A DNA stretch of 64,000 nt, taken from assembly GCF_014192915.1 (NCBI RefSeq), contig NZ_JACHYN010000007.1, positions 62,001-126,000 on the forward strand, read 5' to 3'. The position numbers were made by a program, and so were the translations under genes. The notes under the pieces were generated by a model. That model saw nothing but the letters and a program-made list of their open reading frames with translations, was not told the origin of the DNA and made no database searches. Source of the stretch: Azospirillum sp. OGB3. GTDB lineage: Bacteria; Pseudomonadota; Alphaproteobacteria; Azospirillales; Azospirillaceae. Positions 8,913-18,300 of this stretch are shown piece by piece (within the stretch, counting starts at the first letter, position 1; every line of letters starts with the position of its first letter).

Positions 8913-10703
8913 TCAGAAGGCGGCCTCGTCCATCTCCATCAGGGAACTGGCCCCCGCCATGATGGTGATGAACAGCGCGTTGGTCTGCGGCAACAGCTTC
9001 GCCGTGTAGAATCGGGCCGTCCTGATCTTGGCCTCGAGGAAGGCGGCGTTGCCGTCCCCCGCCGCCAATTTGGCCCGGGCGGCCTTGACCATCCTCAGCC
9101 ACATCCAACCGAGCGCCACCAGACCGAACAGCCGCAGATAGTCGGTGGCGGCGGCCCCGGCCTCCTCCGGGTCCTTCAACCCCTTCTGCGCGATGATGGC
9201 GGTCGCCTGCTGAAGCTTGGCGAAGGCCTTGGCGAGCGGCAGGACGAACTCCGCCAGCTCCTCCCGCTCCATGTCGGCTTCGATCTCCGCGCCGACCGGA
9301 TGGAAGAAGCGGCGCAGCAGCCGGCCCATGTCCTGGGGCAGCTTGCGCCCCACGAGGTCCAGCGCCTGGATGCCGTTGGTGCCCTCATAGATTTGGCAGA
9401 TGCGGGCGTCGCGCACATACTGCTCCACGCCGGTTTCCCAGATGAAGCCGTGGCCGCCATGCACCTGCACCGCGATGTTGGCCGACTCGAAGCCGATGTC
9501 GGTGAACAGCGCCTTGACGATCGGCGTCATCAGCTGGACGAACTCGTCCGCCTCCTTGCGCGTCTTTTCGTCCGCGTGCTTCTCCGCCACGTCCAGCTTG
9601 TAGCCGACCAGCGCGCCGAGCGCTCGGGCGCCCTCGGTGTAGGCGCGGGCGGTCAGCAGGTTCCTCCGCACGTCGGGATGCACGATGATCGGATCGGCCG
9701 GCTTGTCGGGGTGTGCCGCGCCCTTCAGCGAGCGACCCTGCAGCCGTTCCCTGGCGTAGGCCACCGCGTTCTGGTAGCTGACCTCGGCGACCCCCAGCCC
9801 CTGGATGCCGACGGCGAGGCGGGCCGCGTTCATCATCACGAACATCGCCCGCATGCCCTTGTGCGGCTCGCCGACCAGCCAGCCGGTGGCGTCCTCGAAG
9901 TTCATGACGCAGGTCGCCGACGCCTTGATGCCCATCTTGTGCTCGATGGAGCCGCAGGCGACGCCGTTGCGCAGGCCGACGCCGCCATCCTCGTTGGGCA
10001 GGAACTTCGGCACCAGGAACAGGCTGATGCCGCGCGTCCCGGCCGGCGCATCCGGCAGTCGCGCCAGCACCAGATGCAGGATGTTCTCGGTCAGGTCATG
10101 CTCGCCGGCGGAGATGAAGATCTTCGTGCCAGTGATGGCGTGGCTGCCGTCCTCCCGCGGGACCGCCCTGGTGCGGATCAGCCCCAGGTCGGTGCCGCAA
10201 TGCGGCTCGGTCAGGCACATGGTGCCCGCCCAGGTGCCGTCGACCAGCCGGCCGAGGAAACGCTGCTTCAGCTCCTCCGACCCATAGGTGGACAGCGCGT
10301 TGTAGGCGCCCAGCGACAGGCCGGGATACATGCCGAAGCTGAGGTTGGCGGAGCAGATGAACTCCTCCAGCATGGTGTTGACCAGCTTGGGCAGCCCCTG
10401 CCCGCCATAGGCCGGGTCGCAGGACAGCCCCTGCCAGCCCGCCTCGATGTAGGTGGCGTAGGCCTCCTTGAAGCCCTTGGGCGTGCGAACGACGCCGTTC
10501 TCGAAGGTGCAGCCCTCCCCATCGCCGGACTGGTTCAGCGGGAACAGCACCTCCTCGCACAGCTTGGCGCCCTCCTCCAGGACCTGGGCGATCAGGTCGG
10601 GGGTGGCGTCCTCGTAACCCGGCAGTTCGGCCAGCTTGCCAGCCCCGACGATCTCGTCGAGGACGAAGCGGACATCCTCCAGCGGAGCCTTGTAGATCGG
10701 CAT
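8913..10703 (-). CDS. Acyl-CoA dehydrogenase (DmdC/FadE-like)
   Basis: 596 residues, the long type with an extra C-terminal domain (about 470-596). It begins M-P-I-Y-K-A-P-L-x-D, typical of the DmdC-like branch. FAD and acyl-CoA site elements include C-L-T-E-P-H-C-G-T-D-L and I-T-G-T-K-I-F-I-S-A-G-E-H-D. The catalytic base is probably the Glu of I-Y-E-G-T-N-G-I-Q-A-L-D. It catalyses alpha,beta-dehydrogenation of acyl-CoA, passing electrons to ETF. It is the last gene of a leftward operon, 17 bp after the FadJ-like gene. Chain-length specificity cannot be told; a methylmercaptopropionyl-CoA role is possible but the context favours fatty-acid oxidation. Confidence 0.92.
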   Translation of the reverse strand: MPIYKAPLEDVRFVLDEIVGAGKLAELPGYEDATPDLIAQVLEEGAKLCEEVLFPLNQSGDGEGCTFENGVVRTPKGFKEAYATYIEAGWQGLSCDPAYGGQGLPKLVNTMLEEFICSANLSFGMYPGLSLGAYNALSTYGSEELKQRFLGRLVDGTWAGTMCLTEPHCGTDLGLIRTRAVPREDGSHAITGTKIFISAGEHDLTENILHLVLARLPDAPAGTRGISLFLVPKFLPNEDGGVGLRNGVACGSIEHKMGIKASATCVMNFEDATGWLVGEPHKGMRAMFVMMNAARLAVGIQGLGVAEVSYQNAVAYARERLQGRSLKGAAHPDKPADPIIVHPDVRRNLLTARAYTEGARALGALVGYKLDVAEKHADEKTRKEADEFVQLMTPIVKALFTDIGFESANIAVQVHGGHGFIWETGVEQYVRDARICQIYEGTNGIQALDLVGRKLPQDMGRLLRRFFHPVGAEIEADMEREELAEFVLPLAKAFAKLQQATAIIAQKGLKDPEEAGAAATDYLRLFGLVALGWMWLRMVKAARAKLAAGDGNAAFLEAKIRTARFYTAKLLPQTNALFITIMAGASSLMEMDEAAF

Positions 10704-10720
10704 TGCTCAGTCCTCCCCCA

Positions 10721-13054
10721 TCAGTTCCGCAGCGGCTTGCCGGTGGTCAGCATGTGCTCCACCCGGTCGATGGTGCCCTCGGTGCGCACCAGTTCCATGA
10801 AGGCCCGGCACTCCAGCGCCAGCATCTGGTCCTCGGTCACCGGCTGGGTGACGTCGGCCTTCGGCCCGCCGGTCAGGATCCCGGCCAGCTTGCCGCAGAC
10901 GACCATGTCGTGCGGCGTCGCCTTGCCCTGGAGCGCGAAGCCTTCGAGGAACAGCTCCAGCGCGGCGCGGCCGTTGGGGCCCGGGAGCGTGTAGGTGACC
11001 TTCTCGGGCGGCGTGTAGTTCGCGGCCAGTTCCAGCGCCTTGGCCTTGGCGTCGGCCAGCAGGCGGTCGCGGTTCATGGTGATGCCGTCGCCGGGGCGCA
11101 GGTACAGCAGATCCTTGGCCTCCGCCGCCGACTTGGCGACCTTGGCGAGGCTGATGGTCTCGAAGGCCCCGGCGATCGGCGGCATCGGCCCCTTCGGGGT
11201 CCGCGGGTTGGCGGCGTGGCGGGCCAGCATCTCGGTGCAGCCGCCCCAGCCGGGGATCAGCCCGACGCCGACCTCGACCAGCCCCATGTAGGTCTCGGCG
11301 TGGGCCTGCACATGGTCGGAATGCAGCAGGATCTCGCAGCCGCCGCCGAGCGCCATGCCGCTGGGCGCCGACACCACCGGGAACGGGGCGTATTTCAGGG
11401 CGCGGTAGGCGCGCTGCCCGCCCTCCACCAGTTCCTCAATCTGCGGCCACAGCCCGACGTTCAGCGCGAACAGGGCGAGTCCCAGATTGGCGCCGACCGA
11501 AAAATTGTCGGCCTCGTTGTGGATGACCAGCGCCTTCCAGTCCCCTTTTCCGTCCCCGATCAGCTTCATCGCCTTGCCGTAGGCGGCCATGACGTCGCCG
11601 TCCAGCGCGTTCATTTTGCTGGTGAACTCGACGCACAGCACGCCGTCGCCGATGTCCCACAGGCTGGCCGAGCCGTTCTTCCACACCGGCTTCGACGCCC
11701 GCTTGATGTCGGACAGCAGCAGCACGCCGTCGGGGCGCACCACCGTGTCGTAGAGGCCGGCGGTGGTCAGGTGCTGGAGCTTGCCGTCCTCGACCCGGTA
11801 GAAGGGCCGCCCGGCGGCCTGCTCGACCAGCGGCGGGACGGGGATGCCCTCGCTGCGGCAGAGGTCGGCGAACCAGGCGGTGCCCAGCCGGTCGATCAGC
11901 TCGAACGGGCCCTGCTTCCAGTTGTAGCCGAGCCGCATCCCCTCATCGACCGCGACGATGCTGTCGGCGATCTCCGGCACCAGCGACGCCGCGTAGGACA
12001 GCGTGTGGGCGAGCACCCGGCGGGCGTACTGGCCGGTCCTGTCGGGGAAGTCGGCCAGCGCCCGCAGGTCGCGCCCGGCGGTCGATACGCTCTCCAGCCG
12101 CGGCTTGTCGGAGCGGCGGTAGGCGCCGGTCGTCAGGTCGATGGCCTCCTTGACCTTGGCGCCGCCCTCGCGGTTCAGGCGATAGAAGCCGCCCTTGCCC
12201 TTGCGGCCCGTGTAGCCCTCCGCGATCATCTTGGTGATGACGGGGTGCTCGCGGAAGGCGGCGCGGTAGGGGTCGTTGTCCGGCAGGGTCGCCAGCAGGC
12301 TCTTGGCTATGTGCGGCATCAGGTCGAGGCCGACGAGATCGACCAGACCGAACACGCCGGTCTTCGGGATGCCCATGGGGCGGCCGACGATGGCGTCGGC
12401 CTCCTCCACCGTCAGGCCGAGATCGACGGCGGCGTTGATCGCCGTCTGGATCCAGTAGACGCCGATGCGGTTGGCGATGAAGCCCGGCGTGTCCTTGCAG
12501 CGGACCACGCCCTTGCCCAGAGCGCGGTCGCCGACGTCGGCGACGGCGGCCAGCGCGTCGGGCCGGGTGGCCTCGCCGCCGACGATCTCCAGCAGCCGCA
12601 TGTAGCGCGGCGGGTTGAAGAAGTGGGTGATCAGGAAGTCGCGCTTGAAGGCGTCCGACTGCCCCTCCACCAACACGCTCAGCGGGATGGTCGAGGTGTT
12701 GGACGACACCACGGAGCCTTCCTTGCGCACCGGGTCGATGCGGCGGTAGAGGTCGGCCTTGACCGCCGGGTTCTCGACGATGGCCTCGACGATCCAGTCG
12801 ACGTCGGCCAGCAGGGCCAGATCGTCCTCCAGATTGCCCGGAGTCACCAGCCTGGCGTTCTTCGGGTGCATGAAGGGCGCGGGGTCGGTCTTCAGAAGCC
12901 TCTGGATGGCCCCGTTGGCGATGGCGCTGCGGTCGTCACCCTCCTTGGCGGGGATGTCGAGCAGGACGACGGGGATGCCGGCGTTCGCGAAATGGGCGGC
13001 GATGCCGCTGCCCATCACGCCGGAGCCGATCACGGCGGCGCGTTTGATCTGCAT
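10721..13054 (-). CDS. 3-hydroxyacyl-CoA dehydrogenase/enoyl-CoA hydratase fusion
   Basis: 777 residues with the order dehydrogenase first, hydratase second (the FadN-type order, opposite to E. coli FadB/FadJ). The NAD-binding motif G-S-G-V-M-G-S-G-I-A is at residues 10-19. The 3HCDH C-terminal domains, with T-H-F-F-N-P-P-R-Y and K-D-T-P-G-F-I-A-N-R, occupy roughly 130-400. The crotonase-like part from about 470 has the oxyanion segment A-P-S-G-M-A-L-G-G-G-C-E. It carries out hydration and NAD-linked oxidation in beta-oxidation. It lies between thiolase (27 bp) and acyl-CoA dehydrogenase (17 bp) in one operon. Confidence 0.94.
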   Translation of the reverse strand: MQIKRAAVIGSGVMGSGIAAHFANAGIPVVLLDIPAKEGDDRSAIANGAIQRLLKTDPAPFMHPKNARLVTPGNLEDDLALLADVDWIVEAIVENPAVKADLYRRIDPVRKEGSVVSSNTSTIPLSVLVEGQSDAFKRDFLITHFFNPPRYMRLLEIVGGEATRPDALAAVADVGDRALGKGVVRCKDTPGFIANRIGVYWIQTAINAAVDLGLTVEEADAIVGRPMGIPKTGVFGLVDLVGLDLMPHIAKSLLATLPDNDPYRAAFREHPVITKMIAEGYTGRKGKGGFYRLNREGGAKVKEAIDLTTGAYRRSDKPRLESVSTAGRDLRALADFPDRTGQYARRVLAHTLSYAASLVPEIADSIVAVDEGMRLGYNWKQGPFELIDRLGTAWFADLCRSEGIPVPPLVEQAAGRPFYRVEDGKLQHLTTAGLYDTVVRPDGVLLLSDIKRASKPVWKNGSASLWDIGDGVLCVEFTSKMNALDGDVMAAYGKAMKLIGDGKGDWKALVIHNEADNFSVGANLGLALFALNVGLWPQIEELVEGGQRAYRALKYAPFPVVSAPSGMALGGGCEILLHSDHVQAHAETYMGLVEVGVGLIPGWGGCTEMLARHAANPRTPKGPMPPIAGAFETISLAKVAKSAAEAKDLLYLRPGDGITMNRDRLLADAKAKALELAANYTPPEKVTYTLPGPNGRAALELFLEGFALQGKATPHDMVVCGKLAGILTGGPKADVTQPVTEDQMLALECRAFMELVRTEGTIDRVEHMLTTGKPLRN

Positions 13055-13081
13055 GGTTGGTGCCTCCCTGTGCCGCCGCCG

Positions 13082-14245
13082 TCAGACCGCTTCCAGGACG
13101 GTGGCGATGCCCTGGCCGCCGCCGATGCACTGGGTGGCGAGAGCGAACTGCTTGCCCTCGCGCTTCAGCAGGGCCGCAGCCTTGCCGGTGATGCGGGCGC
13201 CGGTGGCGCCGAGCGGATGGCCGAGCGCGATGGCCCCGCCGTCCAGGTTCACCTTGGCCGGGTCGATGTCGAGGTCGCGCATGCAGGCGATGGCTTGGGC
13301 GGCGAAGGCCTCGTTCAGCTCGATCACGTCGATGTCGCGGATGGACAGGCCGGCCCGCGCCAGCGCCTTCTGCGCCGCCGGGACCGGGCCGAGCCCCATC
13401 ACCTCCGGCGCGCAGCCGGCCACCGCAACCGAGCGGATGCGGGCCAGGATCGGCAGGCCGTTGGCCTTGGCGTAGGCCTCCGTCGTCACCAGCACCGCCG
13501 AGGCGCCGTCCGTCAGCGGGGAGGAGGTGCCGGCGGTGACCGAGCCGTCGGCCAGGAAGGCGGGCTTCAGGCCGCTCAGCGTCTCGCCGCTGGTGCCGGG
13601 ACGGATGCAGCCGTCGCGCTCCACGAGGCCGGCGGCGGTCTGGATGGCGACGATCTCCTCGGCGAGGCGCCCGGCCTGCTGGGCCGCGGCGGCCTTGGCG
13701 TGGGACTCGGCGGCCATCGCCTCCTGGTCGGCGCGGGAGATCTCATAGCGGCGGGCGACGTTCTCCGCCGTGACGCCCATCGAGCAGTAGGTTTCCGGAT
13801 AATGGTCCTTCAGGCCCGGATGGGGCAGCGGGTTGTAGCCCATCATCGGGACGCGGCTCATCGACTCGATGCCGCCGCACAGGAAGACCTCGCCCGCTCC
13901 CATCTGGATGGCGCCGGCCGCCTGATGGATCGCCTGCATGGAGGAGCCGCAGTAGCGGTTGATCGTGGTCGCCCCGGCGGTCAGCGGCAGCTTCGCCAGG
14001 AAGGACACGGTGCGGGCGATGTTCATGCCCTGCTCGCCCTCGGGGAAGGCGCAGCCGACGACCACATCCTCGATGTCCTGCGGATTGACGCCCGTGCGCT
14101 CGACCAGCGCCGCGACGACATGGGCCAGCAGGTCGTCGGGGCGGACCTTCGCCAGCTCGCCCTTGTTGGCGAAGGCGAAGGGGGAACGGGCGTAACCGGC
14201 GATGACGACCGGATTGGCGGGCGTGGTCAAAGGCGCCGAGGTCAT
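13082..14245 (-). CDS. Acetyl-CoA C-acyltransferase (thiolase)
   Basis: 387 residues. The nucleophilic Cys is in N-R-Y-C-G-S-S-M-Q-A (about residue 90), the substrate His in N-E-A-F-A, the GHP motif in L-G-H-P-L-G-A-T-G-A-R, and the second catalytic Cys in Q-C-I-G-G-G-Q-G. It performs the thiolytic cleavage that ends each beta-oxidation cycle. Its ATG overlaps the stop codon of the upstream MerR-type gene by 4 bp (ATGA), indicating translational coupling. The assignment to 3-ketoacyl-CoA rather than acetoacetyl-CoA thiolase rests on the operon with FadJ- and FadE-like genes. Confidence 0.94.
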   Translation of the reverse strand: MTSAPLTTPANPVVIAGYARSPFAFANKGELAKVRPDDLLAHVVAALVERTGVNPQDIEDVVVGCAFPEGEQGMNIARTVSFLAKLPLTAGATTINRYCGSSMQAIHQAAGAIQMGAGEVFLCGGIESMSRVPMMGYNPLPHPGLKDHYPETYCSMGVTAENVARRYEISRADQEAMAAESHAKAAAAQQAGRLAEEIVAIQTAAGLVERDGCIRPGTSGETLSGLKPAFLADGSVTAGTSSPLTDGASAVLVTTEAYAKANGLPILARIRSVAVAGCAPEVMGLGPVPAAQKALARAGLSIRDIDVIELNEAFAAQAIACMRDLDIDPAKVNLDGGAIALGHPLGATGARITGKAAALLKREGKQFALATQCIGGGQGIATVLEAV

Positions 14246-14733
14246 GGTTGCGAGTCCTCCGGGGTGTGCGTCTCCGTGATTCCGTTCTTGCGGAAATGGT
14301 CGGAGATCTGGGTGTCGATGATGCGCAGCTCGCCCAGCGTCTGCTGGACGTCCTGAAGCTGCCGTTCCAGGTCGGCGATGCGGCGGCGGGCGATGCGCTG
14401 CATGAAGCGCATCTGCTCCTTCTGGATTTCATCCGCGTCGTAGAGGGTGAGGAATTCCTTGATCTCGGCGAGGCTGAAGCCAAGCCGCTTGCCCCGGCAG
14501 ATCAGCGCGAGGCGCGCGCGGTCGCGGTGGCCGTACACCCGGGCGGTGCCGTCGCGCTGTGGCGCCAGCAGCCCTTCGTCCTCGTAATGGCGGATGGTGC
14601 GGTGGGTCAGCCCGAACTCGTCGGCCAGTTCCCCAATGGCGAAGGAGCGCCCGGCACCGTCCGCGCCGGGGGCGAGTCCGTCGTCATCGCGCGCGCCCAG
14701 CCCCATCAACCTTGCGGGTTGCGACATCCCCAC
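14242..14733 (-). CDS. MerR-family regulator of acyl-CoA degradation
   Basis: 163 residues. After a 28-residue low-complexity N terminus the MerR winged helix starts at F-A-I-G-E-L-A-D-E-F, with T-H-R-T-I-R-H-Y-E-D-E-G-L-L as the recognition element. A long dimerisation helix (about 100-150) follows; it lacks the Cys/His metal ligands of metal-sensing MerR proteins. Its position as first gene of a fatty-acid oxidation operon and the operator upstream fit the LiuR-like branch that controls branched-chain or fatty acyl-CoA catabolism. The true start could be a little downstream of 14733, given the unstructured N terminus. Confidence 0.85.
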   Translation of the reverse strand: MGMSQPARLMGLGARDDDGLAPGADGAGRSFAIGELADEFGLTHRTIRHYEDEGLLAPQRDGTARVYGHRDRARLALICRGKRLGFSLAEIKEFLTLYDADEIQKEQMRFMQRIARRRIADLERQLQDVQQTLGELRIIDTQISDHFRKNGITETHTPEDSQP

Positions 14734-14756
14734 ACCCTTCCCTTGATCGTCATTAG

Positions 14757-14772
14757 TTGACGTTTACGTAAA
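14757..14772. promoter_or_regulatory. MerR-type operator of the fad operon
   Basis: TTGACGT-TT-ACGTAAA is an inverted repeat of 7+2+7 bp with one mismatch, 24 bp upstream of the MerR start. It resembles the ACGT-centred operators known for LiuR-like regulators, which place the site between promoter elements. Read leftward, CTTACC (14778-14773), then 17 bp, then TAATGA is a possible -35/-10 pair spanning it; that pair is tentative. Confidence 0.7.
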
Positions 14773-15016
14773 GGTAAGGCGCTTGCCATTTGCTGTCAAG
14801 CGGGCAGCCCGCTCTCTTTCTGATGTCCAAGGCAGGGGTGCGGCGCGGGCGCGCTGTGACAGCATGCCACGGGCGATGAGCCTGCCCAGCTATGGCAGGC
14901 TCGGGGCATTCAACAAAAAAGGCCGCCGGCGAACCCGGGCCAGGAATGGTCGGGAGCAACGGCCGGTTACAGGGCAGGACAAACCGGAGTCACGGCAAGC
15001 AGGGTTGGGACAGCCG

Positions 15017-15199
15017 ATGTCGTCGCGCGCCATCGTATCGCTGGGCGTCTGGATACTCGCCATGGTGCTGATCGGCACTTTGACGGTCGGAGTCGCGTTG
15101 CTGTTCTACGTGGCGCTGACCGCCTTCTTCGCGGTCGTGGTGGCCATCCTGATGCTCGTCACCCGCCAGCGCGACGACGAGCACAAGAGGATCGTCTGA
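15017..15199 (+). CDS. Small membrane protein, 60 residues
   Basis: The frame is open from 14783, but the first 78 codons look non-coding (basic, no fold). The ATG at 15017 begins a compact protein with two hydrophobic segments, about residues 6-25 and 28-48 (V-S-L-G-V-W-I-L-A-M and Y-V-A-L-T-A-F-F-A-V-V), ending in a charged tail R-Q-R-D-D-E-H-K-R-I-V. It is probably an inner-membrane hairpin or single long helix. No family is recognised. A terminator shared with the convergent macroglobulin gene lies 50 bp downstream. The start choice is uncertain because the ribosome site is weak. Confidence 0.6.
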   Translation: MSSRAIVSLGVWILAMVLIGTLTVGVALLFYVALTAFFAVVVAILMLVTRQRDDEHKRIV

Positions 15200-15250
15200 G
15201 TCAGGCGGGGCCGGAAAAGCCAGCCCTGGAAAAGCCAAGCTTGAAAAAGC

Positions 15251-15291
15251 AAAAGCCCCACCGCCCGCGCACGGCGGACGATGGGGCTTTT
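15251..15291. terminator. Bidirectional terminator between convergent genes
   Basis: AAAAGCCCCA pairs with TGGGGCTTTT (10 bp), with an inner CCGCC/GGCGG stem. A-rich and T-rich flanks lie on both sides. It separates the small membrane protein gene from the leftward macroglobulin gene. Confidence 0.88.
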
Positions 15292-15304
15292 CCGTTCGGT
15301 CCGC

Positions 15305-18300
15305 TTACTCCGGCAAGACGCGCAGGCGCGACGCGGCGGTGCGGGCCGACTGGTGCGGGCGGTAGAGGTCTTCCACCGTCGCACCGGGCTGGGCGTAGTC
15401 GCCGGGCGTCACCGCGCGCACCAGATAGACGAGGCGGAAGCGCGGCGCCTGCTTGGTCATGTCGAGCGCGGCGACGAAGCGGTCGTCGCGGTAATCGACG
15501 GCGCGCGGCGCGGTCAGCTCGCCCAGCCAGGACAGGTCGCCCAGCGGCGCCCCGCCCCCGGCGAAGCGGGCCGCCTCGATCTCGAAGCCCGCGGGCAGCG
15601 GATCGGACACCAGAATCTGCCGGTCCACCGGATCGGAGGCGCTGCCCTCCAGGATCACCACCAGCCGGTCGTTGGGGCGGACGGCGCCTGGATCGGCGGG
15701 GCGGCCGGTCATGTCGAACAGGCTGCGGGTGACGGTCATGCCCTGCTCCTCCGCCCCCGGCGCCGCGTCGGCGATGCCGGACACCGACAGGATCTGGCGC
15801 AGTGGCTCGCCCCCGGCGTTGCGGATGGCCGGCGGGGCCGCCGGGTCGATGCGCTGGAACAGCGGCTTGACGCCCTCGGCGACCTGTTCGGCTCCCTGCG
15901 CGTCCTTCTGGGCGATCTTCATCGCCGGCGCCCGGTCGATCAGCGCCTTGGCGGCCTGGAGAAGCCACGCCTGCTCCTGCACGCCGGTGGTGCGGACGGC
16001 GGCGTAGGTCTTGGACAGCCGCTCGGTCGCCTGGGTCAGGCGATCCCGCTCGACCACGCCGCTCTCCCCCATCAGCGCCACCACGCCGGCCTCGTCGCGC
16101 AGGGACGAGCCGTAGTCGCGCAGGCTGGCCGACACGACGCGGGCGCCGGACAGCCGGCCGAAGGCTTCCGCCGCTCGGTCCTTGTCGCCCAGCGCGGCGA
16201 TGGCCGTGGCAACCTGGGCGCGGGCGAAGTCGGTCTGCAGCTTGTCCCAGAAGGTCTCCTGGAAGTAGCGGACCGCACCGGCGTCGATCATCTTGGCGCG
16301 GGCCAGCACATAGAGCGCGTAGGCGCGGGCCGGCTGCTCATCGGCCTCCACCCAGGCGTTGTCGAGCGCGCCGCGCAGCCCGTCCAGCCCCTTGCGGTAG
16401 GGCCCCTCCGGCACGCGGTAGCCCGCGGCCTTGGCGCGGCCCAGGAAGTCCAGGGCGTAGGCGGTCAGCCAGGAATCGGCCTCCCCCTTCGGCGACCAAG
16501 CGGCAAAGGCGCCATCCATCCGCTGGAAGGTCAGCACCCGGTCCACCGACCGCTGCACCCGCGCCTTCACCCGCTCGTCGGAGGCGACGCCCAGCGCCAC
16601 CGCCACGTCGCCCAGCGACAGCAGCGGCAGCGCGCGGCTGGCCGTCATCTCCAGCCCGCCGGGGCCGCCGCGCTCCAGCGCGGTCAGCAGGCCGGGAATG
16701 TCGAGGTCCGGCAGGTTGCCGAGCGACAGGGCCGCCGTCGCGGTCTCCGGACGCAGGCCGTTCAGCAGGTCGGCGGGCAGTTCCACGCTGCGCTCCGGGG
16801 CCAGCATGGAGGCGGTGCGGCGGGTGACCAGCGGCGAGGCCGGGCGCACCGGGATTTCCCACTGGCGCGTGATGCGCAGGCCGTCCGGCCCGGTCACGTC
16901 CAGCGCGATGTGGCCGGTGCCGACGCCGTTGGCGGTCAGGACCCGCCCGGCGGTGGCCCGCTTGCCCTTGCCCAGCTCGGGCACGGCGATGGTCCCTTCG
17001 CCGAGCGACACGGCGCCGCTGGCGATCAGGGAGATGGTGTAGGCGCCCGCCGGACCGGCGACGTTGTCGAGAGTCACCGGGACCACCGACCGGTCCCCCG
17101 GCGCCAGGAAGCGCGGCAAGCCCAGGTCGGCCAGCACCGGATCGGCGACCAGCATGGAGGATTCGGAACGGCCCAGCTTGTCCCCGCTCCACGCCACGGC
17201 CATCAGGCGCAGCCGGCCCTGGAAGTCGGGAACGTCCAGCGGCACCGCCACCTTGCCCTCCGGCCCCACGGTCAGCACGCCGGAGAACAGGGAGACGACG
17301 CGCTCCGACTTCTGCGGAACGGTGACGCCGACCTGACGCAGCCGCGGAGCGGCGCCGGGGCGCGTGCGGGTGGCGTCGAGGACCGCCGGATCGATCAGCC
17401 GCCCGAAGGAATCGCGCAGTTCCACGCCGAGGCGGCGCTTGCCGAGATAATGGTCGATGGGATTCGGCGAATGCTGGTCGGTGAGCTGGAGCACGGCATC
17501 ATCCACCGCGGCGACCGTCACATAGGCGGGCTGGCCCTCCGGCACGCCCTCCACCACCACCTCGGCGGTGACGGAGCGGCGGGGCTCGGTCTGCGCCGGG
17601 ACGGCGACGCGCACGTCCAGCGCCCGCTCGTCCCCGTCCACCGCCAGCCAGGACAGGCCGACGGCGCGGCGCGCCACGCCCTTCGACGGGCCGCCCGCGG
17701 CGTCCGGCGCGCCGAAGGCGGTCGCCAGCACATAGACGCCGCCGGTCCAGGTCGGATCGACGGGGATTTCCAGGAAGGCCCCCTCCGGCCCGATGCGGCG
17801 GGTGGAGGCGTGGCGGATCTTGCGATCGGCGACGGTGATCAGCACCTCGCTGTCATAGGGCGGCTTGACGTAGACCCAGGCGGTCTCGCCGCCCTTGTAG
17901 GCGGGCAGCATGACGGTCACGTCCACCTGATCGGGACGCTCGCCGGCGGTCGGGGTCATCCACCAGCCGGCGGCGAAGCGCAGGCTGCTCGCCACGCCGG
18001 TCTTGGGATCGAACACCTCCAGCCGGTAGCGCCCGGCGGTCACCGGGGCTTCGACGGAAGCCGGCTTGGCCGCCTGGGCGGCGAGCGTGCCGCCGGTCAC
18101 CCGCTGGTCGCGCACCGTGACCTTGTAGTCCCAGCGCCCGTTGGCCTCGAACCAGGCGTAGTCGTACTCCTCCTCGAACAGCTCGTAGGAGAGGTCTTCC
18201 TTGTCCATCGGCTGGCCGTCCGGCCCCACCGCCACCACGTCGAAGCCGGCGGTGGCGCCCTCCGGCACCCCGTCGCCCTCGAAGCGCGGGCGGATGCCGA

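Noticed and set aside
8701..9009. 102-codon frame near the response-regulator promoter
   Set aside because: It runs through the fad operon terminator and into the acyl-CoA dehydrogenase gene on the opposite strand; no ribosome site.
10703..14356. 1217-codon rightward frame over the fad operon
   Set aside because: Mirror of three clear leftward enzymes; its composition (His, Gln, Val, Arg-rich) is that of a shadow frame.
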